This document shows, one piece after another, positions 11,281-23,928 of a stretch of DNA of 64,000 nucleotides. Below the pieces are notes generated by a model that worked only from the letters and a program-made list of their open reading frames with translations, searched no databases and was not told the DNA's origin. How positions within the stretch are numbered: position 1 is the stretch's first letter; every line of letters begins with the position of its first letter. Both the position numbers and the translations under genes were made by a program. Origin of the DNA: Cryptomeria japonica (taxonomy: Eukaryota > Streptophyta > Pinopsida > Cupressales > Cupressaceae); contig NC_081413.1 in NCBI RefSeq assembly GCF_030272615.1, forward strand, positions 164,333,080-164,397,079, in the 5' to 3' direction.

Positions 11281-11962
11281 TCTCCATCTGTGGCCTGACT
11301 CACCTCTGGGGCCCACCTTTTAGCCTTTAATCCTGATCCGCTAACTGTTGTGACTTGTGCCACGTGCTGCCATTTTACTTGCTGTCAACAATTAGTTGGA
11401 CCGTCTATGTGGCATGCCATGTGGTTTTCGCAACTTCACTGGTTTTAAACTACACGCAACTTTTCCTAGCGAAATAACGCGAGCCGTGGATCCATCTACG
11501 AGATGCGCACTAGTTACTAGGCCCGACAACTTTAGGAGAAAAACATATAAGGCATAAATTTTTTGATTAATTAACATAACCGCCTAGGCAAACAACAAGG
11601 GGGAACACTTCCTATGACCCCATGACCCATTACTTAAGTGAATAAAGTAACGAAAGATTAGAAACCAGAGGGTTTAAGACAAACACAAGAGGATCTAAAA
11701 TCAAAAACTCTTAAACCCTTGAGGTCTACAACAAAGCTGAAGCATTTGGAACTACACCCTATTCAAAATTTCAACAACTCATAGCCAATCATGGGAAAAG
11801 AAAAGCCCATTTTTTATCAGTGATAACAGTCTAAAGACTAGAATACAACATACCGATTAGAATAGATACCGGTTGAGCTCTAGCTCATACATATAAAAGG
11901 GATCTCAATGCAATTGTGTGTCCATCAATGACAATCACAACATAAACATCAAAAATGCCAAC
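11281..11962. other. Boundary region, no gene seen
   Basis: AT-rich after 11,500. It contains TGTTGT (minus) at 11592-11597, a possible LTR terminus of the left element, and CATATAAAAG at about 11,890 (plus), a TATA-like string ahead of the plus-strand gag. No primer-binding site or LTR copy matching the 34,099 LTR was found here. Confidence 0.4.
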
Positions 11963-14107
11963 ATGTTTAACCCAACTTGCATGATGAATTGGTCAAACTA
12001 TTCAAATGGACAAGCTCGAGAAGGAGAAATATTGCCAACAAACTTGAACAACATGCCCTCGATAGATGAAATTTAACACAACCTCACAACGGAAGAACTT
12101 GAGGCTACCCAACAAGACCCACAAGTCCTTATTATCCTCAATGCTCAATTAAATCATGATCGAGATAGATATATCTCCCTATTAATTAAAAATGGTGCTT
12201 AGTGACCCCAAGACTTTGATGTGACAACAATATTACCACCAGGAGTAACTTTAAATCATAATGTGAACTTTTCTCAAACGTAAGATGTGTCCTCAAGATC
12301 TACTCAAGGACCAACTCAGAATACACAAGCATCATCAACCTAGTCAACCATAGCTTCAAATAAAATTTTACAGTCTATCATGGCATCTTATAATTTAAAT
12401 ATCACATCACAAATACATGCCAGTGTTACTTCGCAAACAACCATAAGTGTCTCAACACAAATTTAGACAAGTACCTCCCAAATTTTAATTCCAACCAGTA
12501 CATTTGAACCAGCAGTGTCAGTCTCAATGGGATCAACTTACAGTAACCAGGGTTTGAATCAAGGTCCCAATAATCCACATGGATCAACTGAACCCAATGT
12601 TAGCACATAGTTCACCTAATTTATAGCACCCAATGGAGGTCATAACACATAGCTTCATAACCACTTAATGTTCCAACAATCTCCAATATACACAAACATT
12701 AATCCTTTTGTGGGGAACATGTATGTAGAAAATTTATCATTGACTCAGACAGAGATCTTGGTTCAGCAAGTCTGAAACCAGCAAAAATAAATGATAAACA
12801 TGCAATCTGGAGATGAGAAGAAAAATTATACCATGGAAGATCTTCATCCCTATCCCTTTGATCAGACCTTATACATGCTACCTTTTTCCCCACATTTTGA
12901 AACTCCAAAATTTGATAAGTACAGAGGAAAAGGTGACCCCAGAGATCACATTAGAGAATTCTTCACTACTTGCATAGAGGTAGCTAATGAAGACACATAT
13001 TTGATTTGTCTATTCCCTAAAAGTCTTGGTGGATTAGCCTTAGTATGGTTCTCACACATACCACCAAAGATCGCCTCATGGGTAGAATTAGTTGAGCAAT
13101 TCATGACACATTTCTCTCACAAAATAGATAATCCAGTGACTCTGATGGATTTATGTGGTGCCAGACAAAGGTAAGGTGAAACATTTGCTTCATTCCTATA
13201 GTAGTGGAAATCTCTTTACCATAGATGTCCTAGTCACATTCCAAAGGTAGAACAAGTGGATATTTTCATGGAAAACCTCATTACTCGGATTAAATATCCA
13301 CTACAAATGCAGTGTCTCGGTACATTCAAAGAAATAATAAAGAAAGGAATAAAATGTGAGAAGGATCTTTTGGAATAGGGAATTTTGAAAAATAACAAGG
13401 AAAGTGGTTCAATTAGTAATACAAGCAATGAAAAATCAAAGTTTTGATCGAAAAACAAGAATGTGACAAGTGATGGGGTTCTACACGTCCGCATGGTGAA
13501 CATAGCCCAACATGTCATCTCACTATAAGGACTAGTCAATTATTTTGTGCCAACCAGAAATCATTCCTAGGACAACAATGCAGTATCCACAAATGCAAAT
13601 GCAATCCAATCTAGTAATTCTAGACCTCCAAGGACAAATACACCAAGAAGAAACTATACGCCACTTGGAGAACCAATTGAGTTAGCACTCAAGAAATTGA
13701 TACAAACAAATGTCATAACTCTACTTGAGGTTAGTCCATATGAACTAGGTCCTTTCAAACTAACCTAGTGGAATGATAATGATTTTTATGGATATAATTG
13801 CACCAAGGGCCACAAAACATCAAATTGCTACAAGCTCAAAAACTTGATTCAAGAACTCATTGATCAAGGATATATCATTGTGAATAATAATAAAAGATCT
13901 GCTAATATAGACCATACCATTTTCAAAGATCTATTTGTTAATAATGACAAAGGGAAAGCTTCAAGCTTGAATGCACAAGACAACCAAGACAACTATACTA
14001 AGGTAGCTTATGATTATGCAATCAACACTCTTATCTCAGGTGATGAGATATTGGCCACAATTACTATCAACCCAAGGAATCGAGATTGTGTGGTTGTTAC
14101 CCACTGA
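11963..14107 (+). pseudogene. gag, decayed
   Basis: The frame starts near ATG 11,963 (MFNPTCMMNWSNYSNG), typical of plant Tat gag N-termini. After many stops, the capsid core is open at 12,791-13,174: PFSPHFETPKFDKYRGKGDPRDHI, LFPKSLGGLALVWFSHIPP, SWVELVEQFMTHF. It continues broken through 13,175-13,540. A degenerate zinc motif (YNCTKGHKTSNC, first Cys replaced by Tyr) lies at about 13,790-13,830, followed by LIQELIDQGYI (13,844-14,107). The order and spacing are those of a Tat gag. It has at least six stops and cannot make protein. Confidence 0.75.
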
Positions 14108-14117
14108 TCAAAAGTCA

Positions 14118-14930
14118 CATTGCAAGGAGTCCCTTCCAATCCTCCTCTACCAATGGGGAATTACAATATTTTTTACCAATTGAAGAAGCTCTAGCACAAA
14201 TATCACTCTTTGCATTTTGCTACATCTCTCCAAATCATATAGCAATCTTGGACAAAGAACTTCATGAATCTATCAATACTAGAGACATAGATGAGAATAT
14301 TTTCCAAGCCATGGTGGGAAATCTAGCCACTTCTCCCTGTGTTGCTTTCATAGAACAAGATGTCCCAGCAGATAGACCTTTGCATAATGATCCATTACAT
14401 CTAGAAGTTCTTGTCCATAAGAGAAAAGTCAGAAGATTCTTAGTAGATGACAACGCTGGTCTAAAAATATGCACTCTCAATCTAATCAAAGCATTGGGTT
14501 ATTCACACCTTCACATCAATCTTACCAAAAGAATAAATATTAAAGCATATGATGATGAAGAATGACCATCGAAAGGTGTGGTTACTCTACCTATGCAAGT
14601 AGGACCTATCACTACAAATGTCACATTCTAAGTGTTTGACAGAGAACTAGGATACAACATGCTACTGGGTCACCCATAGATACATGCCATGCAAGTCGTG
14701 TCATCAACTTTTCATCAATGTGTTAATTTTCCATATAACAGCATTGAGATCATAATAGAAGGTGATCCATTCCAACACTGCAACAATCTAAGAGAAAGCA
14801 CAAATAACCAAGTCCATATCAATCATGTAGCTCCTCTCACCTCACAACTACAATCCTTGAAAATTATAGATACATGGGTATCTTCATCATACACCCCTAC
14901 TGTACCACCATTATAAATCAAATAAGAAGG
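14118..14930 (+). pseudogene. Aspartic protease region, decayed
   Basis: The segment at 14,118-14,565 contains LEVLVHKRKVRRFLVDDNAGLKICTLNLIKALG. This aligns with the Tat protease block in which the catalytic motif is usually DGGAGLNIC. Here the position reads DDNAGL, so the active-site Gly/Ser is lost. After a stop, the block VFDRELGYNMLLGHP (about 14,630-14,680) matches the conserved fold-back strand and helix. The piece at 14,689-14,916 (FHQCVNFPYNSIEIIIEGDP) is the following linker. It is inactive. Confidence 0.65.
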
Positions 14931-15320
14931 ATGTTGTGAATATTCCTATTCAGAAACACTTTCTACTACACAATTATCTATCTCCCTGAGATCTTTTGGG
15001 AGACAATTACCCAATCAAAAAAACCAGAACAAAGGGAAAGAAGTAGTCAAATATTCTTTCTCATGCTCTTTTATTAGATGGGGGTAATTAAATGAAGAAT
15101 TATTGGAGGAAGACAACCCTACAATCAAACTCCCTTTGGCTCAATATGAAACAACTTCAAAATGTTGCAAAGGCATGGTTATGATGGAGCAACATGCCAA
15201 GGGGCACAAGGTCAAGGGATCATAGAACCAATTTTACCTTTATAGAATCCAAGAAATCAAGGCCTAGGATATTAAAAGGTGACACAAAGATAAATATCTA
15301 AGCAAGACACCCTAGTTATA

Positions 15321-16038
15321 GTGAACATGCCTACTCCAAGAATACCCCATTCAACCGATATAACCATTGATATAGAATCCCTGATTAAAGGTGATTTATC
15401 AATAGTGGTGTATGCACCATCATCTCATGTGAATGTGGTAACAAAGATGAGTATAACACCTACCAATGAATTAAATATCAAGCTTACACCATCATCTCAC
15501 ACAAATGTGGTAATGGAGACTAGTATTGTACCCACCAATGAATCAAGTGCCAGAAGACTAGAACCTCCAATCCAAGAGACAAGTTCTATCTCAATAATAG
15601 AAGAAGGGTCTACCAGTCATGCAAACATATCACTGATCATCAATGTTGCAGAAATTACACTCTCTTCCATCCAACATATTGATGAATCTTATGAAGAGGG
15701 ATCAAACAAAGGAAACGTATATTGAAACTGAGTCATATTCCAATGATTATGAATGGATGTCTCTCCATAGCAACAACACCTATGCAGTGGATGTGTCTTA
15801 CAACCATCAACCACCTATTGACGATGGCATAGTTTATAAAGATAAGGAAATAGATCCAAATTCTTGGAGGCATCGATTTGATAAAAGAACATGCATGATA
15901 TCAACAGCGCCTCATTTTGATGAAGGTAGAGACCTTTGTCTCATGTATCCACATTTGATAGACTGGGGGGAAGGAGAAAAACCACACTTGGATTGGTTCA
16001 AAAATGATGAAGCCATAGCAGAATTCCTTGGTGCATGA
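15321..16038 (+). pseudogene. PR-RT linker of the Tat polyprotein, decayed
   Basis: Two overlapping open pieces in different frames (15,321-15,725 and 15,643-16,038) indicate a frameshift between them. The second ends with MYPHLIDWGEGEKPHLDWFKND and the next frame has VGFAIDLDRITYFGEP, a spacer pattern seen before RT in plant Tat elements. It is low-complexity and acidic, with no catalytic motif. Confidence 0.5.
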
Positions 16039-16379
16039 GAAGGATTACCTTACAGAGATCGTAAAGTTGGATTTGCAATAGACTTGGATAGAATAACATA
16101 TTTTGGAGAGCCAAGCTCATCTTCTATCTGGGACAATTTGAAGAAGAAGAAAATACAAATAGGAATAGACTAGATGATCTCCCAATTCATCAAGAAAGAT
16201 CATCCTTGTTGGAAGAGAAGACAAAAGAATTCAACACTAGGGATGTTGAAACTATACATAAGATACACTTGGCCCAATCCTTGAGACCTAAGGAAAAGGA
16301 AAAATTAATCCAATTCTTTAAATAAAGACCAATAAACTTTGCTTGGTCATGTGCTGACATGAAGGGACTAGATTAAGAA

Positions 16380-17200
16380 ATTGTGTTACATCATTTGCCA
16401 CTACTTCCAAGAACAAAACCTTATAAACAAAAGCTCCAAAAGATTCATCCACAAATTACCTTGTTAGTTTAAGTGGAATTAAAAAAAATCCTAGATGTGG
16501 AATTCATCAGGCTGATTGACTATGTAGAATGGATATCAAAATTGGTACTAGTGACTAAACCTACTAGGGGAATTATAATCTACACTAACTTCAGAGACTT
16601 GAATAAGGCCTATCTAAAGGATGATTTCCTGCTCAAAAACATCAACATAATTGTGGACTTAATAGTTGGACATGAAATGCTATCACTCATGGATGATTTA
16701 TCTGGGTATAACCAAATTAGAATTATACCTGAGGATCAACATAAAATAGCATTCACCTATTCATGGGGAACATGTTGTTGGAATGTGATGCCATTCGGCC
16801 TAAAGAATGCAGGTGCCACTTACCAAAGGGCTATGAAAAGGTGTTCCATGATATGATACATGATACCATGGAAGACTATGTTGATGATCTATTGGAAAAA
16901 TCTATAACCAAAGATGACTACCTTGATGTTCTTGCCAAAATATTTGAAAGGATCAGGCAATATAACGTCCAACTAAATCTAAAGAAGTGTGTCTTCGGTG
17001 TGACAACTAGCAAAATCTTAGGATTCATTGTCTCTAATAGAGGTATTGAGGTGGATCCCACAAAGTTAAATCCATTTTGGATATACCATCACCATCCAAA
17101 CTCAAACAATTGAGGAGCTTACAAGGGAAATTGCAAACCATCGGGTGCTTTATTGCACAATTAGCTGATAAGTGTTAACCATTCCATCATTTTTTGAAGC
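16380..17200 (+). pseudogene. Reverse transcriptase, decayed
   Basis: RT blocks are readable across two frames: VEWISKLVLVTKP, FRDLNKAYLKDDF, LSLMDDLSGYNQI, MPFGLKNAGATYQRAM (to 16,846), then after a frameshift near 16,840 the catalytic YVDD (16,877-16,888), LNLKKCVFGV and ILGFIVSNRGIEVDP. A second shift follows near 17,090 (LKQLRSLQGKLQ). The catalytic Asp pair is still encoded but the frame is broken at least twice. The closest match is Tat-lineage RT. Confidence 0.8.
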
Positions 17201-18160
17201 AAGGGGTAACTTTTAAATGGACAGAGCAATGTTGGGAAGAATTCCAAGCATTGAAATATTATCTTTTGCCAATGCCAGTCTTAGTACCTCCTACACCAAT
17301 TAAACCTTTTCTGTTGTACATATCAACAACTAACTCATCTTTGGGAGCACTCTTGGCACAACATGATGACCAAGGTAGCGAAAGAGCTATATACTATATT
17401 AGTTGAACACTTGTGGGGCATGATTTGAATTATACTCCCATAGAAAGGGCATGATTGGTAGTAATTTTTGCATCACAAAAACTCTAACATTACATGCTTA
17501 GCCACAAAGTGTGACACATTGCAAGATTTGATCCACTCAAGTATCTACTAAGCAAAGTTGCACTAACAAGTAGACTGGCCAAATGGGTCATGATCTTAAG
17601 TGAGTTTGACATCAATTATGTTGACAGAAAATCTATCAAGGGTCATATAATAGCAGATCAATTGGCAGAAGCACCTATACAAGATAGTCATCCCTTTCTC
17701 ACTGACCTCCCTAATGAGGTCGTATTCACATTGGTAGCTTCCAGAAGATGAAAGTTATATTTTGATGGATCCTATACCAATAATGGAGAAGGCACCAAAA
17801 TTCTCTTTGTCACCCCTCAAGGTGATTCAATTCCAAAATCATATAGAATAAGTTTCTCATGCACCAATAGCATGGTTGAATATGAAGCTCTCATTATGGG
17901 ACTTCGCACTATTGTACATTGGAAAATAATAGACTTGCATGTCTATTGAGATTCACATCTCATAATTAACCAAGTTAATGATGATTATACCACCAAATAT
18001 GACAACTAATGCCTTACAAACAGATGGTGGGTGACCTCAAACAACAGTTCAATCATATTGTTTTTTATTAAATTCCTAGACTGCAGAATAAAGTAGCAGA
18101 TGCAATGGCAAATTCAAGATCTCTCCTGGACATGTCGAGCAATGTAACACAATTTGATTT
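17200..18160 (+). pseudogene. Two consecutive RNase H domains (gypsy-type, then archaeal-like), decayed
   Basis: The first (17,200-17,700) shows FKWTEQCWEEFQALK, LLYISTTNSSLGALLAQHD and SEFDINYVDRKSIKGHIIADQLAEAP, the gypsy RNase H/connection domain with several stops. The second (about 17,750-18,130) shows LYFDGSYTNNGEG, SCTNSMVEYEALIMGL, a DSHLIINQV block and KVADAMANS-like residues, the archaeal-type RNase H. This RT-RNH-aRNH order is the normal Tat arrangement and contrasts with the left element, where RNase H precedes RT. Stops occur in both. Confidence 0.75.
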
Positions 18161-18419
18161 CATGGTCAATCAATTGATGGTACTAGCATATGGGATCTCC
18201 CCTTCTTAATATGTATGCATGATAGTGGGTCCTGAGTCACCTTGGTATAATGACATATATGCATACCTTCATGATCAATACATGTCTCCTAATCTCTCTC
18301 GAAATCAATGCAAAACTCTCATACATCAAGAATCCAAACATGTACTCATCTCAAACACTTTGTAAAAAAAAATATTGGATAGAACACTTCTTCGATGTCT
18401 AAATTCTAAAGAAGCGTAA

Positions 18420-19490
18420 TTAGTTAAAAAAGATTCATGATGGAATTTGTGGCACCCATTCTAGTGGCCCTAGTTTAGAAAAGAAACTATTGCAAACCAG
18501 ATATTACTGGTCTACCATAGAGAAAGATGCATATAAATGTGTTAAAATGCAAGTAGTGCGAGATACAATGAGATCTAGTACATGCACCTATTCAAGATCT
18601 TTAACTAATTACATCATTATGGCCATTCACACAATGGGGACTTGACCTTGTAGGGAAAATCAACCCTACCTCCTCTGATGGATACAAGTTCATTTTGATA
18701 GTAATAGAGTATTTCATAAAGTGGGTTGATGCAATCCCTCTCACTTACACCACTAGCAAGTAGATAGCAAAGTTCATACTTAATTACATCATCTGGTGGT
18801 ATTGAGTCCCAATATGCATAGTGATAGACAATGGATGTCCTTTTAAGAACCACGAATTGCGAGAATTATGTGAAAAATTCTACATTCAACATATCTTCAT
18901 AACTCCCTAATATCCTCAAAGAAATGGTCAAGAAGATGCAACAAATAAAATGATTCTCAGAATCCTCAAGAAAGTTGTCAATGAAGCTAGACGGGATTGG
19001 CACATCTAGTTGAATCCTACCCTTTTGGCTTAAAGAATAGGTGTCTGCATAGCTACAGTAGCGACTCCCTACTCTCTGATCTATGGATCAAAAGCAACTT
19101 TTCCCATTGAAGTATAATTATCATCCTTGAGAGTCTCTTTGAAACATATCATATCAAATGAGGATTACAAAGTAGCCAGGCTACAGAAGTTAGAATTGCT
19201 TGATGAAAAATGGAAAAGTACACTCAACCACTTGCAAGGATATTAGAATAGATTAAGAAGGAGATACAATAAAAAAGTAAGGGTGAGGTTCTTTGAAGTT
19301 GGAGACCTAGTGCTAAAAGAAAATTAGAGAAATATGGTAGAACGAGAAAGACCAACCAAATTTGAACCTAACTAGTCAGGCCCTTATGTAATAACCAAGG
19401 TTGTTGGAAATGGTGTATATCATTTGGCAACAATGGAGGGAGATACACTCTCTGAACCCATAAACAGTATGAATCTCAAAAAGTAGTATG
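18420..19490 (+). pseudogene. Integrase, decayed
   Basis: A zinc-binding region (IHDGICGTHSSG...TRYYW, about 18,430-18,520) is followed by the core: WGLDLVGKINPTSSDGYKFILIVIEYFIKWVDA, VIDNGCPFKNHELRELC and YPQRNGQEDATNK. The third catalytic residue, normally Glu in QAEATNK, reads Asp here. The C-terminal VRFFEVGDLVLKEN and GPYVITKVVGNGVYHL blocks end near 19,440. Stops are mostly TAG or TGA where Gln, Trp or Arg is expected. It is inactive. Confidence 0.75.
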
Positions 19491-21770
19491 TCTAGAGGTG
19501 CCAAGTTTAAGTTAATTAACATTTCCTTAGCATTGCATTGCATATAGTTTCTTTCAAGTTGCATCGCATTTACATTTCCATTGCATTGTGTTTCCATATA
19601 GTTACATAAATAAATCAAAGTGATTGTGTGAAGTGAATCACCTATCTACACTTGACCGAATTAAGGTTCGCCTTATTTCTTAGATATTCATTTGTGAAAT
19701 TTTCACAACATGAGGTCACTCATCTCTAGTGTCATCTTGTGGTCATGATTTATCTTTGGTTGAGTAGAAGCTTCCCTATTGTGTCTTGTTACTGAAATCT
19801 ATCAATTATTATATCTTTCCCACAATTAAATCATTTTCTCTAAGTCATTGAAGATACCTAGTTGATGGTGTGACTACTAAAAAATCTAAAATCCTACTTC
19901 AATGTCACTATAATTGTCACACCCATGTAAGTTTCATTACTTACAAGCCAAAGAAATAAAAACAAAAGATGCCTAACAATATGATAAAATATCAAGTCAA
20001 AAGGAATGAGCAAGAAAAGATCTATCAAGTAATGAGCTTAATTAAACATCAAAAGCTTGGCTACGGGAATATGCAAGTAACTACATTAGGGCTATGAACA
20101 CTCACTGGCAATGGAGTAACATTTGAGAGATTATAGTAATAACCTCATCAGGGCTATAGACGTCTGCTAGCTGTGAGTCTCTATCCAGGATGCTTTTGGA
20201 GTCAAGATAACTCACGTAGCTAGTCACATAGGATTCTAGGGGTCATCAATGGATATAAGAGTTGGAATAAATTTAAATGTACACACATAGGTGATTGCAG
20301 ACCAAAGGCTCAAGATTCAATGAAGGAGTTTTTCGCGTCTTCATTTGCAAATCATAATCACCTAGTGTGCTAAGTTGAGTCATCTAAAGGTTTTTAGGAA
20401 TGGAATTCATCTTTATCTGTGAAATGTTCTGCAACCTCAAGTTTCTCAGTGTATGACAACATGACCAATACACACAATTTCTCTTGTCTAAGTAGGAATT
20501 TTATTTATCATTTTGCTTTGCCTAATAAAAAGCATTTATGTTATTCTAATCATCATCGTGTCAAGTACCCATCCTGCATGAAAAGTATGCATGGTTCATT
20601 GGCTGCATGTTATGGGTCTTCAAAATGGGGGCAAGTCCTGAAAAAATGCTAAAAATCTTTGAAATCCTTTTAAAAAATCTAAAAATCATAAAAAGTCCTA
20701 AAAAAATACAAAAACGATCATTAAATGTCTTGAAAAAATCAAATAATGTCCTAAAAAAACCCAAAAACAAATAAAATAATGTCCTAAAAAAATTGAAAAA
20801 CATCAAATATGATCTTGAAAGAATCCCTAAAAAGTATAAAAAGCCTTGAAAAAGCACTAAAATTTGAAAAACTAACAACAAAATCTTGCAATAAAACGTC
20901 TCGCAAAGATCAAACACTTGAGCAGATACCTAGTAAACACTTCGCACAAAGTCAACAAAAATATCAAACTATCTCAACCAATCAATTGTCTTATCAATCA
21001 AATCAACCAACCCAATCAATCAATCAATCACCTTGTCTTAAACAGGGAAGGGTACACTCAAAATCAAACATATCAGTCTTAAACGAAGTATTCAATCTCT
21101 GAAACCAGACATTATAAACCATCACATCAAGCAAAATGAAGGCACAAATCAGCATGTTTGCTGGATTTTTGGTCCTTCCTAGTCTTTATCTTTCATCTAT
21201 TGATGACAAGTCATGTTCCTAAGCTACTTAAGGATGTCCACAAGTGGCTAGAGGAGACAACATGGTCCATGATCTTTTTCTTTGTTTTCTATTTGTGGTG
21301 TGAACCAATGAAGGTCTAGGGAAATGGTATTTTGGGTGGCTATGTTGGTATGTTAATTTGGTAAGTATCCTATGCCAAAATGAAGTCAAGGATAACTATG
21401 CTTGTGACTATCATGCATACCTTGAGCCTTAGTGCTATACCCAAAATGGAGGGGTTCAGTCCTTGTCTGCAACGTGTTTGTTTTTGCAATGGTATATCAT
21501 TACACCTTGGTGTACCAAGTTCCATTAAAACATAATAGGGCTTAATGATGAATACACTGTGCTATAAATAAAGGCACACAAATTATTGGTTATATACCAT
21601 CTCTAAGTCTTCATCATGTCATTTCTCCTAATCCTATCTCAAAACATTTCTCATTAATCTCTTTTGTCTCTCATCTACTAACTATTCTTCCAAAAGCATT
21701 GGGGCAAGCAACAATAGGATGTTCTGATACATTGAAAAATTTTAAGGCATCTCATTAGGTTTGCATTGAT
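19491..21770. other. Post-integrase region, no gene seen
   Basis: There is no supportable gene. About 20,640-20,900 is A-rich with a loose recurring phrase (cctaaaaaaa). About 20,960-21,035 is an (AATC)-rich run. A TATA-like string (CTATAAATAAAGG) is at about 21,562. The stretch may be the 3' untranslated part of the plus-strand gypsy element. Confidence 0.4.
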
Positions 21771-21818
21771 TTACATATTCATGTAAGTTGCATTTATTAT
21801 CATGTCTGCTTTCATTAG

Positions 21819-23928
21819 TTTTTTATTACGGTAAAAGTGGGTTTTGAAGGGGCCCCAAAACCCTTTACAAAAGATCCTTGAAAAAAAGAGCATTAAGAGA
21901 CAAGAAGGAACAAACATCTAAAAAACCAGCATAGAAAGCCCTACAAAACCAACAACAACCAGCTAAAACAGACAAAGCACAAAAAAGTAACTACTTTATG
22001 TTTTTCAGGGCATTAGCCAAGTTTCCACTAATCCCATACAGTTCTTTAATATTATCCCTAAGTTTTGGGATTTCCTTAGAAGAGGCCACAACAGCTTTCT
22101 TCATGCTCGCCCTTGTTCTCTTTGTCGCTCCACCAGGAGTACTTTCCACAATCCCAGTCTCGTTTGCATCTTCATCAATATCAAGGTCCACGACCGGTTT
22201 GGGAGAGCTAGAGCTTTCAAGGAACTTAGAGATTTCCTCTAGGTTCTTAGTGACAGCTGTCAAGATATCCGGAATCATTCCTAGCAAGTTTTTCATTGTA
22301 GCTTTTCCTTCCTCTATATTATCAATCTGAGCTTCCATCTTCTTAGCTTTTTTCTCCATGTCTTGCTTCCATTTCTTCTAGTCCCTTTCATCTTCCTTCC
22401 TTTTCTATTCCAACTGCTTCCCATTTTTTCTCAGATTCTTTATAAATTCATAAGTCCACCTATCAAAACCCAATATAGCCTCAAATAGGTTTTCGAGATT
22501 ATCCAAAAATAACCCTTCTCCAGCACACTCGTTATCCTTGCTCAAATTCTCCTTGACCGTTTCCTACTCGGGTTCCTTATTCTTCTCCTTCTCAATATCC
22601 ATTTCCTTTTCCTCATTAATCTTATCATCCTTCTCCTCCATAGGCTGGTTGTTGTCATTGCCTAAGCTAGCACTGTGGGTAGGACTATCTTGGTTGGACA
22701 CATCCTCAGCTTCACCTTCCTCTTCCCCCATGTCCTCTTCTTTTCAACTTTCCTCCCCTCCAGAAACATTTGTTTCCATCTCACTACTATCTTTTCTAGT
22801 ATCCTCTGAATCATTCTTGTCCTCTTGGATTTTCATCCCAGTAGAACTTTTGCTCTTTTTTCTCTGAGTCGACTCTTCCTTGTTGGGTCCACCTTCCTCC
22901 ACCTTTCTCTTGCCTTTCCCTAGAGACGCAGACAATCTCTTATTTTTCTAGATAGCAAGGATTTTGCAGTGCTCATATATGAGCAAAATGAGGCCACAAT
23001 GAAGCATCGCATTCGAAGGATTCTTGTTGTGCTTATTAAGAGACCTCGATAGAGACCTGAAGAGGTAGTCGGGTAGAGAAACCCTTTGCTCATGCCTGAA
23101 ATGATTTAACAACACAAAATGGTATGTGTGGGCCCTATTAAAATGACCCTCCATTTTAATGTATTCCATGATAGCATTCAACACACAGACCCAAATTTTC
23201 TTAATGTTGGAAGCAACATAATAACCCCCTGTAGCTTTACCAATTTTTGCCCTCTCCTTCTCCTTGCGTGGAAAGAGCTTAACCGCATTATTACAAACTT
23301 TCAAATCTCTCAAAAAATTGAGACCTGAGTGGGGCATACCTGTTAGAGTCGCTATGAGGCTCACATCCAATTTAAACCTCACACCATGAATTTTAAATGA
23401 CCCGTTACTCCAGTTTTCAGTGATTTTAGAGACTACAAGATTAACCCTATCTTTATCATAATTGACCAGCTTCTCCATGATATTCGTCATAAACCCTTTT
23501 TCTAGCTTAGTCCATACCTTTGGCATTTCCTTCCATCTGGAGATGTTATTTGATTCCTCCCTCCTTAGATCCCCTCCCATATTCAAGTTCAAAATACCAA
23601 CTCTATTCTTCTGCAATTTCGGAGCTTCCTTCCCGTTGTCTGTCAAAATTTTGAAAATGTTAACCTACAAAGTGTGCGAAGGATTAATATCTTTAGTTAG
23701 GATTCTGTCACTTTGCCAAGTAATCATAACCTTTCTATAAATTTTTAGATTACTCATTACAACTATCATAATTGATTGTGCAGTTCCTCTTTCCCCATGA
23801 ATCTATCCTTTCTTAGAAGATCTTTAATATTAAAATTAATATTACCTTCCCTATACCAAATGCTTTGAGCTTTGGAACTAATGCCTAGGTTTGCCAAGCC
23901 ATCCGCAACCAAATTTTTTTCTCTAAAG
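21819..23928 (-). mobile_element. LINE copy A, 5'-truncated, with third ORF
   Basis: On the minus strand it begins inside the RNase H C-terminus (FREKNLVADGLANLGI, about 23,925-23,870). The third ORF follows (23,646-21,991) and it ends with a plant-LINE 3' tail, CCCACTTTTACCG then TAATAAAAAA, at 21,819. Flanks 21,790-21,818 and 23,929-23,957 match at 27 of 29 bases, but the site is a 48-bp minisatellite, so part of that match may predate insertion. It is a different subfamily from copies B and C. Confidence 0.8.
21991..23646 (-). pseudogene. LINE third ORF (ORF3), copy A
   Basis: The N-terminal 232 residues (23,646-22,948) are open: MGGDLRREE, WKEMPKVWTKLEKG, NWSNGSFKIHG, DVSLIATLTGMPHSGLNFLRD, FNRAHTYHFVLLNHFRHEQRVSLPDYLFRSLS, MLHCGLILLIYE. 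A basic/acidic linker follows (KGKRKVEEGG, 22,935-22,744). The final part is coiled coil (22,359-21,991), ending LKNIK. Several stops break the linker. It aligns along its whole length, at low identity, with the ORF3 of copies B and C. Where those have an in-frame TAG after LH, copy A has a Cys codon. I do not recognise the fold. It may bind nucleic acid or act as a chaperone, but nothing in the sequence proves that. Confidence 0.65.

Larger units (their letters stand above)
1..11597 (-). mobile_element. Tat-type Ty3/gypsy LTR retrotransposon, 5' portion (3' part lies beyond the left edge)
   Basis: Reading right to left, this holds a promoter-like region, a long extra ORF, an R/U5-like stretch ending ACAACA at 5223, a primer-binding site, gag, protease, RNase H and reverse transcriptase. 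The RT runs off position 1, so integrase and the 3' LTR are not in the window. The primer site and the archaeal-like RNase H point to the Tat lineage. The right limit is a guess: TGTTGT at 11597 (minus strand) mirrors ACAACA at 5223, but 6-bp matches are common in AT-rich DNA and the second LTR is unavailable for comparison. If it is right, the LTR is about 6.4 kb and contains the extra ORF. Confidence 0.65.

Noticed and set aside
20640-20900. Possible satellite: recurring cctaaaaaaa phrases
   Set aside because: Spacing is irregular and no unit aligns beyond about 15 bp; it is A-rich low complexity.
21998-22867. Plus-strand open frames opposite the LINE ORF3 region (and similarly 51,982-52,563)
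   Set aside because: They are antisense shadows of the coiled-coil and linker coding strand, rich in Ser/Leu/Phe, without domain support.
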